NCBI GenBank assembly: GCA_014860745.1
Contig: JACZJC010000041.1
Location: 1-64,000 of the forward strand
DNA from: Anaerolineales bacterium
GTDB lineage: Bacteria > Chloroflexota > Anaerolineae > Anaerolineales > Villigracilaceae
Length of the DNA: 64,000 bases
Direction: 5' to 3'
Shown: positions 8,157 to 17,634 of the stretch, piece after piece
Position numbering within the stretch: position 1 is the first letter of the stretch
Layout of the letters: every line of letters starts with the position of its first letter
Notes under the pieces: generated by a model
What the model saw: the letters and a program-made list of their open reading frames with translations, nothing else
Databases searched by the model: none
Told to the model about the DNA's origin: nothing
Translations under genes and position numbers: made by a program

Positions 8157-8604
8157 GAACTTCCTTCACCACCCAACGGATCAGATCCTTCTCAGCGAAC
8201 AACATTTTCGGCAGGTCATTCACATCAAAATACTTTATCTCCGAAATCTCATGGGACGGTTGGAATTGGCCGCTGTTTATTTTACACAAATACACCACTG
8301 TGAGGTGGTGGTCTTCCCGCGCGCTGACTGTTGTCAGCAGGCGCTTAATCTCGATCTTCATACTTGTTTCTTCGTAAAACTCGCGGACTACTGCCTCCGC
8401 AGGTTGTTCGTGGTATTCAAGACTCCCAGCAGGGATGCCCCACTCGAACTTGCGATAGGTATGCCTGAAAAGCAAAACACGTCCCTGCTCGTCGAAGACC
8501 AGGGCCGCCACCGCCGCACGGAATCTGGATCGCATTAGTTTCGCCGCAAGAATATGCACCCACAAAGGCAAAAGACGCCAGAGGCGTAATAATACTGGCA
8601 TCAT
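8149..8604 (-). CDS. NUDIX hydrolase
   Basis: A 151-aa protein with a NUDIX box at residues about 60-82: GSLEYHEQPAEAVVREFYEE followed by TSM. The catalytic REFYEE core is intact, but the glycine normally after EEx is serine. An N-terminal extension of 27 aa is hydrophobic and basic (LLRLWRLLPLWVHILAAKLM) and may associate with the membrane. Substrate cannot be told. Its ATG overlaps the stop of the preceding NUDIX gene by four bases (ATGA), so the two are translationally coupled. Confidence 0.88.
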   Translation of the reverse strand: MMPVLLRLWRLLPLWVHILAAKLMRSRFRAAVAALVFDEQGRVLLFRHTYRKFEWGIPAGSLEYHEQPAEAVVREFYEETSMKIEIKRLLTTVSAREDHHLTVVYLCKINSGQFQPSHEISEIKYFDVNDLPKMLFAEKDLIRWVVKEVLR

Positions 8605-9095
8605 ATTAATTCAGCATTCGCAAAGTCATCACGAACAAAAGTTTCTTGATTTCTTGAAAAACCATCCAGCACCCTCAATTTATCAAGAATGTTCATATCT
8701 AAGTCATGAAGTTCATTCATGGAAAAGTAGCCAAACTTTGTTGACTCATCACTTGTTGTTAATTCGCCGCTTACAGCTTCAGCCTTAAAATGTAAGACGA
8801 CGAGCTGCCATTTATTTCCATCTTTATATTCAAGCAACAAGTTTGGCGAAGTATAGACTCCTATCAGCCTATTAACAATTACATGTAACCCTGTCTCTTC
8901 AAGCACTTCGCGAGCACATGCCTCTGAGAAATTTTCTCCCGCCTTCATATATCCGCCAGGAACAGCCCATTTGCCGTTGTCTGCGCGTCGTATCATCAAA
9001 GTCTTTTCATATAACGGATCAAAAATTGATGCAGAACAACCAACACCCAAGTGTCCGTGCCTGCCAATGCGTTCGCCAACTATGATATTTGCCAT
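8601..9095 (-). CDS. NUDIX hydrolase
   Basis: A protein of about 164 aa with a canonical NUDIX box, GGYMKAGENFSEACAREVLE followed by ETGL, preceded by the strand MIRRADNGKWAVPG. A conserved N-terminal cluster GRHGHLGVGCSASIFD resembles ADP-ribose or nucleoside-diphosphate pyrophosphatase members. The open frame starts earlier (9149), but the ATG at 9095 (MANIIVGERIG) is preferred: it sits seven bases after a TATAAT box and the longer N-terminus would run into the dnaJ terminator hairpin. No ribosome site is seen, which suggests a leaderless mRNA. Confidence 0.88.
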   Translation of the reverse strand: MANIIVGERIGRHGHLGVGCSASIFDPLYEKTLMIRRADNGKWAVPGGYMKAGENFSEACAREVLEETGLHVIVNRLIGVYTSPNLLLEYKDGNKWQLVVLHFKAEAVSGELTTSDESTKFGYFSMNELHDLDMNILDKLRVLDGFSRNQETFVRDDFANAELI

Positions 9096-9102
9096 GTTCA
9101 GT

Positions 9103-9108
9103 ATTATA
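9103..9108 (-). promoter_or_regulatory. -10 box, leaderless promoter of NUDIX pair
   Basis: TATAAT on the minus strand ends seven bases before the ATG at 9095, so transcription would begin at or next to the start codon. It overlaps the T-tract of the dnaJ terminator. No good -35 is visible. Confidence 0.45.
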
Positions 9109-9138
9109 AAACAAACGAGCGGACATCTCATCCGCTCG
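9106..9138 (-). terminator. terminator of the heat-shock operon
   Basis: CGAGCGGA (9116-9123) and TCCGCTCG (9131-9138) form a perfect 8-bp stem with a 7-nt loop. On the minus strand it is followed by TTTGTTTTAT. It lies just downstream of dnaJ. Confidence 0.75.
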
Positions 9139-9165
9139 CCAATTACCAATTACCAATCTCTTCTC

Positions 9166-10287
9166 TTATCCCCCCAGCGCCTCATTCAACCAATCCAAAA
9201 ATCCCTTTTCCTGCGGCTTGACCGTGGTACCCAAACTCTCAGCCAGTTTCTCGAACAATTCACGCTGTTCTTTGCTCAATTTTGCTGGAATCGCCACGTT
9301 GACGATGACCATTTGATTGCCGCGATCCTTGCGGCGCAAATAAGGCACCCCTTTGCCTTTCATCGTAAAGACCTTGCCAGGTTGAGTCCCCGCAGGGATT
9401 TTCAACTTCGTATCGCCATCGAGGGTTGGCACATCCACTTCCGCGCCCAAAACGGCCTGCGCCACATTGATATCGAGGTTCAACAAAATATCATTCTCAC
9501 GGCGTTTGAAGAACTGATGCGGTTGGACATCCAGCACCAAAAACAAACTGCCTTGCGGACCGCCATATTCACCCGGCGCACCTTCACCTGCCAGACGAAT
9601 CTGCGTGCCTGCATCCACACCCGCAGGGATTTGAACTTTCTTCTTAACTTTCTTGCGCTCCAAACCACTTCCACGGCAGGTTTTGCATGGCGATGAAATC
9701 GTCTCACCACGGCCGTTACAAGCAGGACAGGTTGCTGTTTGCACCATCTGACCCAAAAAAGTCTGGCGCACCTGGCGCACTTCACCCTGACCGTTGCAGG
9801 TGGGGCACTTTACTGGCGATGTGCCAGGTTCGGCTCCGTTGCCATTACAGCGGGAACAAGTCTCATCGCGCGAAAACTCGATTTCCTTTTCAACACCAAA
9901 GACCGCCTCCTCGAAGGTAAGCGAAACCTGCATCTGCAGATCCCGCCCACGGCGCGGAGAGCGGCGCGAGCGTCGTCCAGTGGAAAAACCAAATCCGCTG
10001 AACAAGTCTTCGAAGATATCGTTGAAGTCCACCGTGTAATCATGGAAGCCGCCGCTGCCCATGCCGCCCAGCCCCGCCTTGCCATAGCGGTCATAACGCG
10101 CGCGCTTTTCCGCATCCGAAAGAACGCCGTACGCCTCGTTGAGTTCCTTGAACTTTTCCTCGGCGTGTTCTTCCTTGCTCACATCGGGATGATACTGGCG
10201 CGCGAGTTTACGGAACGCGGCTTTGATCTCATCATCCGACGCGCCCTTTCCAATGCCAAGAACTTCGTAGTAATCGCGATTAGACAT
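9166..10287 (-). CDS. dnaJ: chaperone protein DnaJ
   Basis: Co-chaperone that stimulates DnaK ATPase. The 373-aa protein has the J-domain ([21 protein letters not shown] with the HPD motif in YHPDVS), a Gly/Phe-rich linker ([16 protein letters not shown]), four CxxCxGxG zinc repeats starting [24 protein letters not shown] and CKTCRGSG, and the C-terminal substrate-binding part with [21 protein letters not shown]. This is a full-length type I DnaJ. It is last in the operon after dnaK, separated by a repeat-filled gap and followed by a terminator. Confidence 0.97.
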   Translation of the reverse strand: MSNRDYYEVLGIGKGASDDEIKAAFRKLARQYHPDVSKEEHAEEKFKELNEAYGVLSDAEKRARYDRYGKAGLGGMGSGGFHDYTVDFNDIFEDLFSGFGFSTGRRSRRSPRRGRDLQMQVSLTFEEAVFGVEKEIEFSRDETCSRCNGNGAEPGTSPVKCPTCNGQGEVRQVRQTFLGQMVQTATCPACNGRGETISSPCKTCRGSGLERKKVKKKVQIPAGVDAGTQIRLAGEGAPGEYGGPQGSLFLVLDVQPHQFFKRRENDILLNLDINVAQAVLGAEVDVPTLDGDTKLKIPAGTQPGKVFTMKGKGVPYLRRKDRGNQMVIVNVAIPAKLSKEQRELFEKLAESLGTTVKPQEKGFLDWLNEALGG

Positions 10288-10289
10288 AA

Positions 10290-10350
10290 TAAAAACGTCA
10301 CAGGCCGCAGGTCAAAGGTCTTTGACTTTCGACCTGCGACCTTCGACTTG
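10290..10350. repeat. degenerate AGGTC/GACCT hairpin repeat
   Basis: The gap between dnaK and dnaJ is built from CGCAGGTCAAAGGTCTTTGAC and its complement-like partner TTTCGACCTGCGACCTTCGAC. CCGCAGGTC pairs with GACCTGCG and AAGGTC with GACCTT, giving a long imperfect hairpin inside the operon transcript. It could reduce read-through or stabilise the upstream dnaK message. Confidence 0.65.
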
Positions 10351-10352
10351 AC

Positions 10353-12245
10353 CTACTCCTTCACTTCACCTTCGACAACATCGGGTCCGCCAGCAGTGGA
10401 TGAACCTTCACCTTCAGCCGCATCGCCCCCACCCGACGCCTGCCCCTGCTCATAGACAGAGGCTCCTATCTTTTGAATAGCCAGCCCCAACGCTTCGGTT
10501 GCAGTTTTTATCTTCTCTACATCCTCGCCCTGCGCCACAGACTTGACCTCCGCAGCCTTGGCTTCCACATCGCTCCGCACCTCTGCAGGGATTTTGTCTC
10601 CGAACTCGCGCAACGCCTTCTCAGCGGCATAAGCAGTGTTATCGGCATTGTTGCGGACTTCGATCAGATCCTTGCGCTTCCGGTCATCCTCGGCATGCGC
10701 TTCCGCATCCTTGCGCATCTTTTCCACTTCAGTCTCACTCAAACCTGAAGACGCAGTGATCGTGATGTGCTGGGAACGTCCTGTCGCTTTATCTTTTGCG
10801 CTGACTTTCAAGATGCCGTTCGCGTCTACATCGAAGGTCACCTCGATCTGCGGAACGCCGCGCGGGGCGGGTGGGATACCGTCCAAAATGAACTTACCCA
10901 GCGACTTGTTATCCGACGCCATCGGGCGTTCACCCTGAAGCACATGGATTTCTACCTGGGTTTGGTTATCCCCAGCGGTGGAAAAAACCTGTGAGCGGCG
11001 GGTGGGAATGGTGGTGTTGCGCTCGATCTGGGCAGTGGCAACACCGCCCAAAGTTTCAATCGCCAGCGTGAGTGGAGTCACATCCAGAAGGAGAATATCC
11101 TTAACTTCGCCGCCGAGCACACCCGCTTGAATGGCTGCGCCGATGGCAACGACTTCATCGGGGTTCACGCCCTTATGCGGGTCTTTGCCAAAGAAAGCGC
11201 GCACGCGGTCTTGAATGGCGGGCATACGGGTCATGCCGCCCACCATAACGATCTCATGAATGTCGCCGGCATTTAATCCAGCGTCGGACAAGGCCTGCTT
11301 GACTGGGGCAATCGTTCGGTCGACGAGATCCGCGGTGATCTGCTCGAGCTTGGCGCGGGTCATGGTCATCACCAAATGTTTCGGACCGTTGGCATCCGCC
11401 GTCAAATATGGCAGGTTGATCTCGGTCTGCATCACCGTGGAAAGTTCGATCTTGGCTTTTTCCGAAGCCTCTTTCAAACGCTGCAACGCCTGACGGTCGT
11501 TGTGCAGATCGATGCCGTTGTCTTTTTTGAACTCCTCTATCAAATGATCCATGATGCGAAGATCGAAATCATCGCCGCCAAGGAAGGTATCGCCGCTTGT
11601 GGAGCGGACCTGAAAGACGCCGTCGCCCACATCCAAAATGGATACATCGAAGGTGCCGCCGCCAAGATCGTACACGACGATGACTTCGTTCTTCTTTTTA
11701 TCGAGTCCATACGCGAGCGAGGAAGCCGTCGGCTCGTTGATGATACGAAGGACCTCAAGGCCGGCGATCTTGCCTGCATCTTTCGTGGCATTGCGCTGGG
11801 CGTCGTTGAAATACGCGGGGACGGTGATGACCGCCTGCGTGATGGGCTCACCGAGATAGGCCTCCGCATCCGCTTTGATCTTGGCAAGGATCATTGCCGA
11901 AATCTCCGGAGCGGAATAATCCTTTCCTCCCAAAGTCACACGCACATCGCCGTTGTCTGCCCCATTCACTGCGTACGGCACTCGTTTGCGGGTGCGTTCC
12001 ACTTCGGGGTCATCAGCTTTGCGCCCCATAAATCGCTTCACTGAAAAAATCGTGTTCTGCGGATTCGTGATGGCCTGATTGCGCGCCACGCGCCCGACCA
12101 AACGCTCGTTATTCTTATTCATCGCCACCACCGAAGGGACGAGCCGTTCACCCTCCGCCGATGGAATCACAATCGGTTCGCCGCCCTGCATGACTGCCGC
12201 AACCGAATTCGTCGTGCCAAGATCGATGCCGATAATTTTTGCCAT
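10353..12245 (-). CDS. dnaK: molecular chaperone DnaK (Hsp70)
   Basis: ATP-dependent chaperone of 630 aa. The nucleotide-binding domain starts [19 protein letters not shown] and has [32 protein letters not shown] and [13 protein letters not shown]. The substrate-binding domain has [14 protein letters not shown], the linker [10 protein letters not shown], and a C-terminal helical lid ending in a Gly-rich acidic tail ([20 protein letters not shown]). One odd point is that the gap in the NBD ([18 protein letters not shown]) is typical of Gram-positive/Chloroflexi forms. Second to last gene of hrcA-grpE-dnaK-dnaJ. Confidence 0.97.
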   Translation of the reverse strand: MAKIIGIDLGTTNSVAAVMQGGEPIVIPSAEGERLVPSVVAMNKNNERLVGRVARNQAITNPQNTIFSVKRFMGRKADDPEVERTRKRVPYAVNGADNGDVRVTLGGKDYSAPEISAMILAKIKADAEAYLGEPITQAVITVPAYFNDAQRNATKDAGKIAGLEVLRIINEPTASSLAYGLDKKKNEVIVVYDLGGGTFDVSILDVGDGVFQVRSTSGDTFLGGDDFDLRIMDHLIEEFKKDNGIDLHNDRQALQRLKEASEKAKIELSTVMQTEINLPYLTADANGPKHLVMTMTRAKLEQITADLVDRTIAPVKQALSDAGLNAGDIHEIVMVGGMTRMPAIQDRVRAFFGKDPHKGVNPDEVVAIGAAIQAGVLGGEVKDILLLDVTPLTLAIETLGGVATAQIERNTTIPTRRSQVFSTAGDNQTQVEIHVLQGERPMASDNKSLGKFILDGIPPAPRGVPQIEVTFDVDANGILKVSAKDKATGRSQHITITASSGLSETEVEKMRKDAEAHAEDDRKRKDLIEVRNNADNTAYAAEKALREFGDKIPAEVRSDVEAKAAEVKSVAQGEDVEKIKTATEALGLAIQKIGASVYEQGQASGGGDAAEGEGSSTAGGPDVVEGEVKE

Positions 12246-12267
12246 GAATTCTCCTCAATGAATTCAT

Positions 12268-12370
12268 GTCATTGCGAGGAGGGCGTTCTTTCCCGACGAC
12301 ATCGTACCCGTAGGGTAAGCAATCTCAATTAATGGGAGATTGCTTCGTCGTTACGCTCCCTCGCAATGAC
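12268..12370. repeat. palindromic repeat, GTCATTGCGAGG family, copy 1
   Basis: A 103-bp element with perfect terminal inverted repeats GTCATTGCGAGG (12268-12279) and CCTCGCAATGAC (12359-12370). Internally it has AAGCAATCTC and GAGATTGCTT arms. It fills the gap between grpE and dnaK. Similar GTCATTGCGAGG...GCAATCTC elements are known dispersed palindromes in diverse bacteria; two more copies are at 12957 and 54987. Confidence 0.85.
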
Positions 12371-12379
12371 ATAATATTT

Positions 12380-12934
12380 TTACTGTGCCACCCTCACAAG
12401 GGCAGGCCGAATCACACGCTCGCCGAGCATATATCCATTTTGAACCACATCGATCACATGACCGCTCTCCACACTGTCGGCGGGTTCATGCGAAATCGCT
12501 TCGTGAAAGTTCGGGTCGAAGGCCGCGCCTTTCGCTTCGATGCGCTTCACGCCTTCGGCTTCGATAATCGTTTGCAGCTTGCGCACGATCAACTCGATGC
12601 CATTCGCCCACGCATCGTCGGCGGGACGGTTTAGCAGAGCGCGTTCCATGTCATCCAGCGCGGGCAGCACTTTCTTGATGATGTCACCCTTCATGCTGGC
12701 ATACATCAACTCGTGATCTCTCTCGATGCGCTTTTTGTAATTTTGGAATTCCGCCTGAGACCGCGCCCACCCATCCTTATATTCGACGGCTTTGGCCTCA
12801 GCTTCCTTCAATTGATTGATCAACGCCTCACGCTCCGCCGACGCCTGATCGGCTGCTTCAGGCATTTCTTCCACGGCAGGTTGTTCATCTTTTCCTTTAA
12901 CTTCTTCATGTTTATGTTTCTTTTTTTCGGTCAT
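12380..12934 (-). CDS. grpE: nucleotide exchange factor GrpE
   Basis: Exchange factor for DnaK, about 184 aa. The N-terminus is a charged, disordered region (MTEKKKHKHEEVKGKDEQP), followed by a long coiled coil (about 40-110) with AEFQNYKKRIERDHELM. The C-terminal beta domain has the family signature PNFHEAISHEP and the ending GYMLGERVIRPALVRVA. A frame starting at 12949 adds five residues, but the ATG at 12934 follows a GAGTGAGAG purine stretch and is preferred. It lies between hrcA and dnaK. Confidence 0.95.
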   Translation of the reverse strand: MTEKKKHKHEEVKGKDEQPAVEEMPEAADQASAEREALINQLKEAEAKAVEYKDGWARSQAEFQNYKKRIERDHELMYASMKGDIIKKVLPALDDMERALLNRPADDAWANGIELIVRKLQTIIEAEGVKRIEAKGAAFDPNFHEAISHEPADSVESGHVIDVVQNGYMLGERVIRPALVRVAQ

Positions 12935-12956
12935 TTCTCTCACTCTCATTTTTTAT

Positions 12957-13045
12957 GTCATTGGGGGAGGGCGCTTTTCCCATCAAAGCAATCTCCCCAT
13001 AATTGAGGATCGCTTCGGGCGGGTGGACATCGCCCTCGCAAAGAC
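12957..13045. repeat. palindromic repeat, GTCATTGCGAGG family, diverged copy 2
   Basis: The hrcA-grpE gap holds GTCATTGGGGGAGGGCG at one end and CGCCCTCGCAAAGAC at the other, with inner AAGCAATCTCC and GGATCGCTT arms. The arms are imperfect, so this is a decayed copy of the element at 12268. Confidence 0.75.
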
Positions 13046-13053
13046 ACGGAATT

Positions 13054-14091
13054 TTACTCACTTGAAATCGTATCATTCACCAAACCGCTTAACAATCCGG
13101 CGACGTATCGTACGGTCGGAATAGTCCGTGCATAGGACATTCGCATGGGACCCAGCACTCCCAGCGTACCTGTGGCCATGCCTGGCACGCCATATCTTGC
13201 AATCACCATCGAACATTGACGGAGTTCATCCAACTCGCCTTCGCCGCCGATCAGGACCTGCAATCCGCCGATATTGCTGTTGGTAGTGGTACGGGCGAGG
13301 AGATCCTGTAAGGTGGCACGTTCCTCGAATAATTTCAAGGTCTTACGGGCTTCATCCGAGCCTGAAAATTCAGGTTCATTCAAAACATTGGTCAAACCGT
13401 CGGTGTAAATATCGCCTGAAATACGGTTTGCTGCATTCCGCATATCCTGGAGGATGAGGATCATGATATCCTGGTCGAGCGGATCGGTACGATTCGAAAG
13501 GGAGTCGATTCCATCCACAGAGAGGCCAGCCAACAGGGGGTTAAGACGCGCGGCTGTCTGGCTGAGTCTTTCCTGGGATACAGGTTCCGCCAACGTCAGA
13601 ATCTGCTGTGAGACTTCCCCACCCGCCATCACCAAGACCATCAAGACCTGCCGCCCCTGGGTCGAGATCAGTTCCACGTGTTTGTATTTTGCCTGCTCCA
13701 TATGCGGAGCGGTAACCACCGAAACGCCCTGCGATTGATTGGCAAGGATGGACGCCGCGAGGGTCATCCACTGGTCCATATCCGCACGGGATTGGTAAAA
13801 CTGATGCGAGATGGTGTGCTGCACGCTTTCGGGCAATTCGGCATCCTGCATCATCTGGCTTACGAAATAACGATAGCCTTCCTCGGAAGGGACACGGCCT
13901 GCCGATGTGTGAGGCTGCCGCAGATAGCCCATTTCAGTCAACGCCGCCATTTCGTTGCGAATGGTAGCTGCGGAAAGGCCAATATGATAATGCTCCGCCA
14001 ACCGCTTCGAACCCACGGGCTGGGCAGAGTCGATGTAATCACGGATTATAAGAAGAAGCAGGGTCTTCTGGCGATCGGTCAGGTTGCTCAT
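13054..14091 (-). CDS. hrcA: heat-inducible transcription repressor HrcA
   Basis: Repressor that binds CIRCE and is folded by GroEL/chaperone availability. The length of about 345 aa is normal. The N-terminal winged helix is MSNLTDRQKTLLLLIIRDYI followed by QPVGSKRL and LSAATIRNEMAALTEMGYL; the C-terminal part has VLIGGEGE and MVIARYG. A frame start at 14097 adds two residues; the ATG at 14091 is the likely one. A CIRCE element lies 10 bp upstream, so the gene is autoregulated. It heads the operon hrcA-grpE-dnaK-dnaJ. Confidence 0.95.
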   Translation of the reverse strand: MSNLTDRQKTLLLLIIRDYIDSAQPVGSKRLAEHYHIGLSAATIRNEMAALTEMGYLRQPHTSAGRVPSEEGYRYFVSQMMQDAELPESVQHTISHQFYQSRADMDQWMTLAASILANQSQGVSVVTAPHMEQAKYKHVELISTQGRQVLMVLVMAGGEVSQQILTLAEPVSQERLSQTAARLNPLLAGLSVDGIDSLSNRTDPLDQDIMILILQDMRNAANRISGDIYTDGLTNVLNEPEFSGSDEARKTLKLFEERATLQDLLARTTTNSNIGGLQVLIGGEGELDELRQCSMVIARYGVPGMATGTLGVLGPMRMSYARTIPTVRYVAGLLSGLVNDTISSE

Positions 14092-14100
14092 TTTCAAAAT

Positions 14101-14127
14101 TTAGCACTCCCAGGGCGAGAGTGCTAT
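14101..14127 (-). promoter_or_regulatory. CIRCE operator
   Basis: TTAGCACTC (14101-14109), nine bases, GAGTGCTAT (14119-14127). The consensus is TTAGCACTC-N9-GAGTGCTAA, so 17 of 18 positions match. It lies in the 5' leader between the promoter and the hrcA start, the standard place for HrcA repression. Confidence 0.95.
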
Positions 14128-14140
14128 CCATCCGGGAATA

Positions 14141-14169
14141 ATGATAACAGTGGCAAAAAGGGAAGTCAA
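14141..14169 (-). promoter_or_regulatory. promoter of the hrcA operon
   Basis: Minus-strand TTGACT (14164-14169), 17-bp spacer, TATCAT (14141-14146). The predicted start is near 14134, placing CIRCE at about +7 to +33. Confidence 0.7.
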
Positions 14170-14203
14170 TAAGAAGAGTGTAAGAATTGTACTAGGCAGT
14201 GGA

Positions 14204-14241
14204 AACAAAAATAGAGGAGAGACCTAATCGATCTCTCCTCT
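14204..14241 (-). terminator. rho-independent terminator of the kinase-propeller gene
   Basis: AGAGGAGAGA (14213-14222) and TCTCTCCTCT (14232-14241) form a perfect 10-bp stem. On the minus strand it is followed by ATTTTTGTTT. It ends the gene at 14261. Confidence 0.8.
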
Positions 14242-14260
14242 ATTTCTCTAAAATGGGAAT

Positions 14261-16456
14261 TTACGGGAGGGCTACGCTTGGCCGCCAGACCGGATGGAAA
14301 TCCGGGCCTTTGTCTGTTGTTATGCGGGTACGGCCTCCACCAGCGGCTGTCATGTAGAAAACATCCACATTATTATCTTCCTCCACGCCTTCGTAGGCAA
14401 GATAAAATCCGTCCGGTGAATAAGCTACATTTTGGATGGTAACCAGATTAATCTGCATCCGTTGGCCCTGAGTGTCCGAGCGGTCTGTAGCGGATACGCT
14501 CCGCAGGTAGGGGTTACAGAAAACGGTTGCACATCGTTGGTTAAAGATGATCAGGTCTCCGCTCGGAGACCAGGCGGGTAGATAATCCGTATATGCCACG
14601 CCGCTCCGTATGATCTGTTCCTGTTCTGTACCATCAACCTTCATGACCCAGATCTGATAAACGCCAAAGCGTTTGACGGCATAAACGATTTGAGTCCCAT
14701 CATGGGACCAGGCCGGGTAACGGGCTTCTACACGCGCGGCACCCTTGGTAATTTGCGTAATGATGGTGAGATCCTCCGCGTCGATGGAGAAAATTTCCAT
14801 TTGTCCGGTACGCAGGGAAGTAAATAGAATAGATTTTCCATCCGGTGACCAGGCAGGGTCAAAATCACCGCCGGAGCCCGGTGCGATTTGAACCAGATCC
14901 GTCCCATCGGCATTGATGATATACAGACTTGCATTGAAATAAATATCGTCCATGCCTTTGCAAGGGGAAATGAACACCAATTTCAATCCATCCGGCGACC
15001 AGGAAGGCTGGCATGCGCCGTTAGGTATGTTCGTAATCTGGGTGACGCTATTCAAGGCAAGGTCGGCAAGATAGATTTGAGGCAAGCCGGCCCGGCTGGA
15101 TGCAAATGCAATCTGCCCTGAACCGCCGCCAATCGTTAAGATTGTGGTCGGCAAAACAGTCCCGCCGATGCCGGGAATGAATGTATTCGTGGGCGCGCTC
15201 GTGGCAGTGGCCGGCCTTGTGGTTGCTGTGGGAAGTTGAGTGGAAGTGGCAGTCAGTGTGACGGTGTTTGTTGGCAGCGAGGTGGGAGTGCGGGTTGGTG
15301 TTGAAGTGGAAGTCGGCACAAGGAATGGAATCATCGCGCGCACATTGCCCGGTAAAATCCCCGGCGCAAGGAAAGGCACACTCGCCACAAGCAGGAACAA
15401 TAAAATGAACACGAATCGAACTAATGAATTGCGGCGTTTACGTTCGCGATCCTTTTGTCTTTTAAGGGGAGAAACAAAAGGCTGGTCGTCTTCAACCTTG
15501 GTTGGGGATGGAAGCGGCCCCATTGGGGCACGGGGGGGCGTTTTTTCTTTTATGGATGATGCGGCAACCTCATCCATCTCCCTTGATAAAAAGACATCCG
15601 GCGGAGGGGGCACAACTGTATAACTGCCCGGGATCTGCTGCGTTTTGGATTTTGCACCCAGCAATGCCTTCTTAAAATCTTCGGCTGTCTGGAATCGGTC
15701 GCTCGGGTCCACAGCCATGGCTTTTTCGATAGCCGCAGCGAGACGGCGCGACACTTTCGGATTTCGCTTTCTCAACGGGGTGAGTTGGGCGTTGTCCATT
15801 GCCCGGGCAAGTCCATCCTCCGGAATGATGCCGCAAAGCGCCGCATACAATGTGGCTCCCAATGAATAGATATCCGTACGCGGGTCGGTGCGCGCTGTTC
15901 CATATTGTTCCGGCGGAGAATAGCCGGGCGTCATTGCACGCGCGCCGGTTGTGGTGGCCTGGCTTGCGCTCTGGTAAACCTTCGCCAGCCCAAAATCCAC
16001 AAGATAGATATGCCCATCCGGGGTGATCTTTACATTCCCCGGCTTGATGTCACGGTGAAGAATAGGGGGTTTGCGCGAGTGTAAATAGGAAAGAGCATCA
16101 CAAATAGAGGCGCCGATATGAACAGCGTCATCCTCTGCGAGCATTCCAATGCGCTCCATGCGAAACCGCAGATCCTCCCCCTCGATAAAATCCATGACGA
16201 GATACTGACCCTGATCGCCCAGGACGATATGGTCGGAAACTCGCGGCAGGTTTGGGTGCCGGAGGTTGGCAAGGATGACCGCTTCCAAACGGAACTGACG
16301 AGCATATTCGTCGGTGGTGAACAGGTTTTCCTTTAGCGCAATATGAACGCCGAGATTTTCATCCACCGCACGGTACACGGAACCCATGCCGCCCTGGCCA
16401 AGAATTTCAATAATACGATAACGATTATGGAGAAGGGTGTCTTTTTCGAGCGTCAT
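14261..16456 (-). CDS. Ser/Thr protein kinase fused to a TolB-like beta-propeller
   Basis: A protein of about 731 aa. The kinase domain (about 12-265) has ILGQGGMGSVYRAVD, the ATP lysine in IALKENLF, catalytic HRDIKPGNVKI and DFG in LVDFGLAKV, followed by GYSPPEQYG. A linker leads to one TM helix (VRFVFILLFLLVASVPFLAP), then a Thr/Pro-rich stalk (STSTPTRTPTSLPTNTVT). The outside region carries about six PD40/TolB repeats (SPDGLKLVFIS, SPDGKSILFTS, SHDGTQIVYAV, SPSGDLIIFNQ, SPDGFYLAYEG). The frame extends to 16597, but that would overlap the PAP2 gene; the ATG at 16456 (MTLEKDTLL) begins just before the kinase and is preferred. It is a likely surface sensor kinase of unknown ligand. Confidence 0.92.
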   Translation of the reverse strand: MTLEKDTLLHNRYRIIEILGQGGMGSVYRAVDENLGVHIALKENLFTTDEYARQFRLEAVILANLRHPNLPRVSDHIVLGDQGQYLVMDFIEGEDLRFRMERIGMLAEDDAVHIGASICDALSYLHSRKPPILHRDIKPGNVKITPDGHIYLVDFGLAKVYQSASQATTTGARAMTPGYSPPEQYGTARTDPRTDIYSLGATLYAALCGIIPEDGLARAMDNAQLTPLRKRNPKVSRRLAAAIEKAMAVDPSDRFQTAEDFKKALLGAKSKTQQIPGSYTVVPPPPDVFLSREMDEVAASSIKEKTPPRAPMGPLPSPTKVEDDQPFVSPLKRQKDRERKRRNSLVRFVFILLFLLVASVPFLAPGILPGNVRAMIPFLVPTSTSTPTRTPTSLPTNTVTLTATSTQLPTATTRPATATSAPTNTFIPGIGGTVLPTTILTIGGGSGQIAFASSRAGLPQIYLADLALNSVTQITNIPNGACQPSWSPDGLKLVFISPCKGMDDIYFNASLYIINADGTDLVQIAPGSGGDFDPAWSPDGKSILFTSLRTGQMEIFSIDAEDLTIITQITKGAARVEARYPAWSHDGTQIVYAVKRFGVYQIWVMKVDGTEQEQIIRSGVAYTDYLPAWSPSGDLIIFNQRCATVFCNPYLRSVSATDRSDTQGQRMQINLVTIQNVAYSPDGFYLAYEGVEEDNNVDVFYMTAAGGGRTRITTDKGPDFHPVWRPSVALP

Positions 16457-16565
16457 CGAGGAACCTGATTGCCTGCCTAAATTGAATTGTGCGCAATATC
16501 CATCCTTGCGCCTTGGAATAAGTTGATTTTTATTGGTTGAATTTCCTGAACGAGGCCATATTATA

Positions 16566-17564
16566 TCAGATAGAAGTTTTGCGTCTGCCTTCTTCAACTA
16601 TCTTGAAATGAATAAAAATCCAGGGTGCGCCTCCGGTGACCCACCACCCCACCAGCGTATAGCGAATGAAACGCAAGGTATAAAAAAGGAAACCGTCGCC
16701 CCGCGGGAAAATTTCACCCAACCCCATCCAAAGGATGAGGACGCCGATCAAGCCGATGACATAACGAAGAGCACGCATCCACACCGGACCTGAAGCCTGA
16801 TACCCGCCCTTCGACATGATCCACGCGAGACCCAGACACAGCCCAAAGAAACTCCCTGCCGAAGTGAAGATTCCGTTCGCGTCCACCGGAGCAGGCAGCT
16901 CGGTCCCGGCAAGAAGCGCGTTGTCAGTCCAAAGCGCGGGAACTTCAAAGCCGCTCCGCAAAGCCACGCTGGCCATCCCCAGGGCAACGAAAATCATCGA
17001 AGCGACAAATGCAATTAAGGCCTGCTGTGCGAATGATTTTTCTATAAGCCATGCGGCAACCGAGTCCCAAAAGCGGACGAAAGCCCAAAGGATCACTCCG
17101 CCTATAAGCCAGCCGAAAAGAACATCGTGCGGGAAGTGTGCACCGAGAAAGATGCGCGAAAACCCGATAAAAAAGATAAGTAAACCGACGATGACCCATA
17201 CCCAAACCCGTTTGCGATGGGCTGCAATTATCCCCCACACGCTCATGGCATGTTGGGCATGACCGGAGGGAATGCCGAAGGATGTTTCAGGCCAGAGTGC
17301 GCGGACGTGCGAGCTTATCCAATATGGACGGGGGCCGGCAAAAAGCAACTTCCCCACATAGTTGAACATACTGCTGGTTGCAAGGATCAGCCCCACTCGC
17401 AGACCAAGCGCGGAATCGATGCTCCAATAAATCAGGGGCAGGACGAGGAAGAAAAAATCTTCCGTGCCAAGATAACTGAAAAAACGCATGGGGACGATCA
17501 ACCAATCCCCTACACTTTGAAGGCCGATGATAAAGGCGATGCCGCTGTCGATAAGGGTTTGCAT
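16566..17564 (-). CDS. PAP2-family membrane phosphatase
   Basis: An integral membrane protein of 332 aa with all three PAP2 motifs: KLLFAGPRP (K-x6-RP), IPSGH, and SRIFLGAHFPHD (SR-x5-H-x3-D). The first 120 residues hold TM segments and the motifs; about five further hydrophobic segments follow in the C-terminal half, giving a longer protein than minimal PAP2 enzymes. It probably dephosphorylates a lipid phosphate such as phosphatidate or undecaprenyl pyrophosphate. ATG with a GGAGG ribosome site. It is divergent from the transglutaminase gene. Confidence 0.9.
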   Translation of the reverse strand: MQTLIDSGIAFIIGLQSVGDWLIVPMRFFSYLGTEDFFFLVLPLIYWSIDSALGLRVGLILATSSMFNYVGKLLFAGPRPYWISSHVRALWPETSFGIPSGHAQHAMSVWGIIAAHRKRVWVWVIVGLLIFFIGFSRIFLGAHFPHDVLFGWLIGGVILWAFVRFWDSVAAWLIEKSFAQQALIAFVASMIFVALGMASVALRSGFEVPALWTDNALLAGTELPAPVDANGIFTSAGSFFGLCLGLAWIMSKGGYQASGPVWMRALRYVIGLIGVLILWMGLGEIFPRGDGFLFYTLRFIRYTLVGWWVTGGAPWIFIHFKIVEEGRRKTSI

Positions 17565-17598
17565 ATAGTCCTCCAGTAGGGTTTTTAAGCCTGTTCAA

Positions 17599-17628
17599 TT
17601 GACGAATACACAGCCTTCATTGTACACT
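17599..17628 (+). promoter_or_regulatory. promoter, probably leaderless
   Basis: TTGACG (17599-17604), 18-bp spacer, TACACT (17623-17628). The ATG of the next gene is at 17635, seven bases after the -10, where transcription should start. No ribosome site is present. Confidence 0.6.
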
Positions 17629-17634
17629 CATCGA

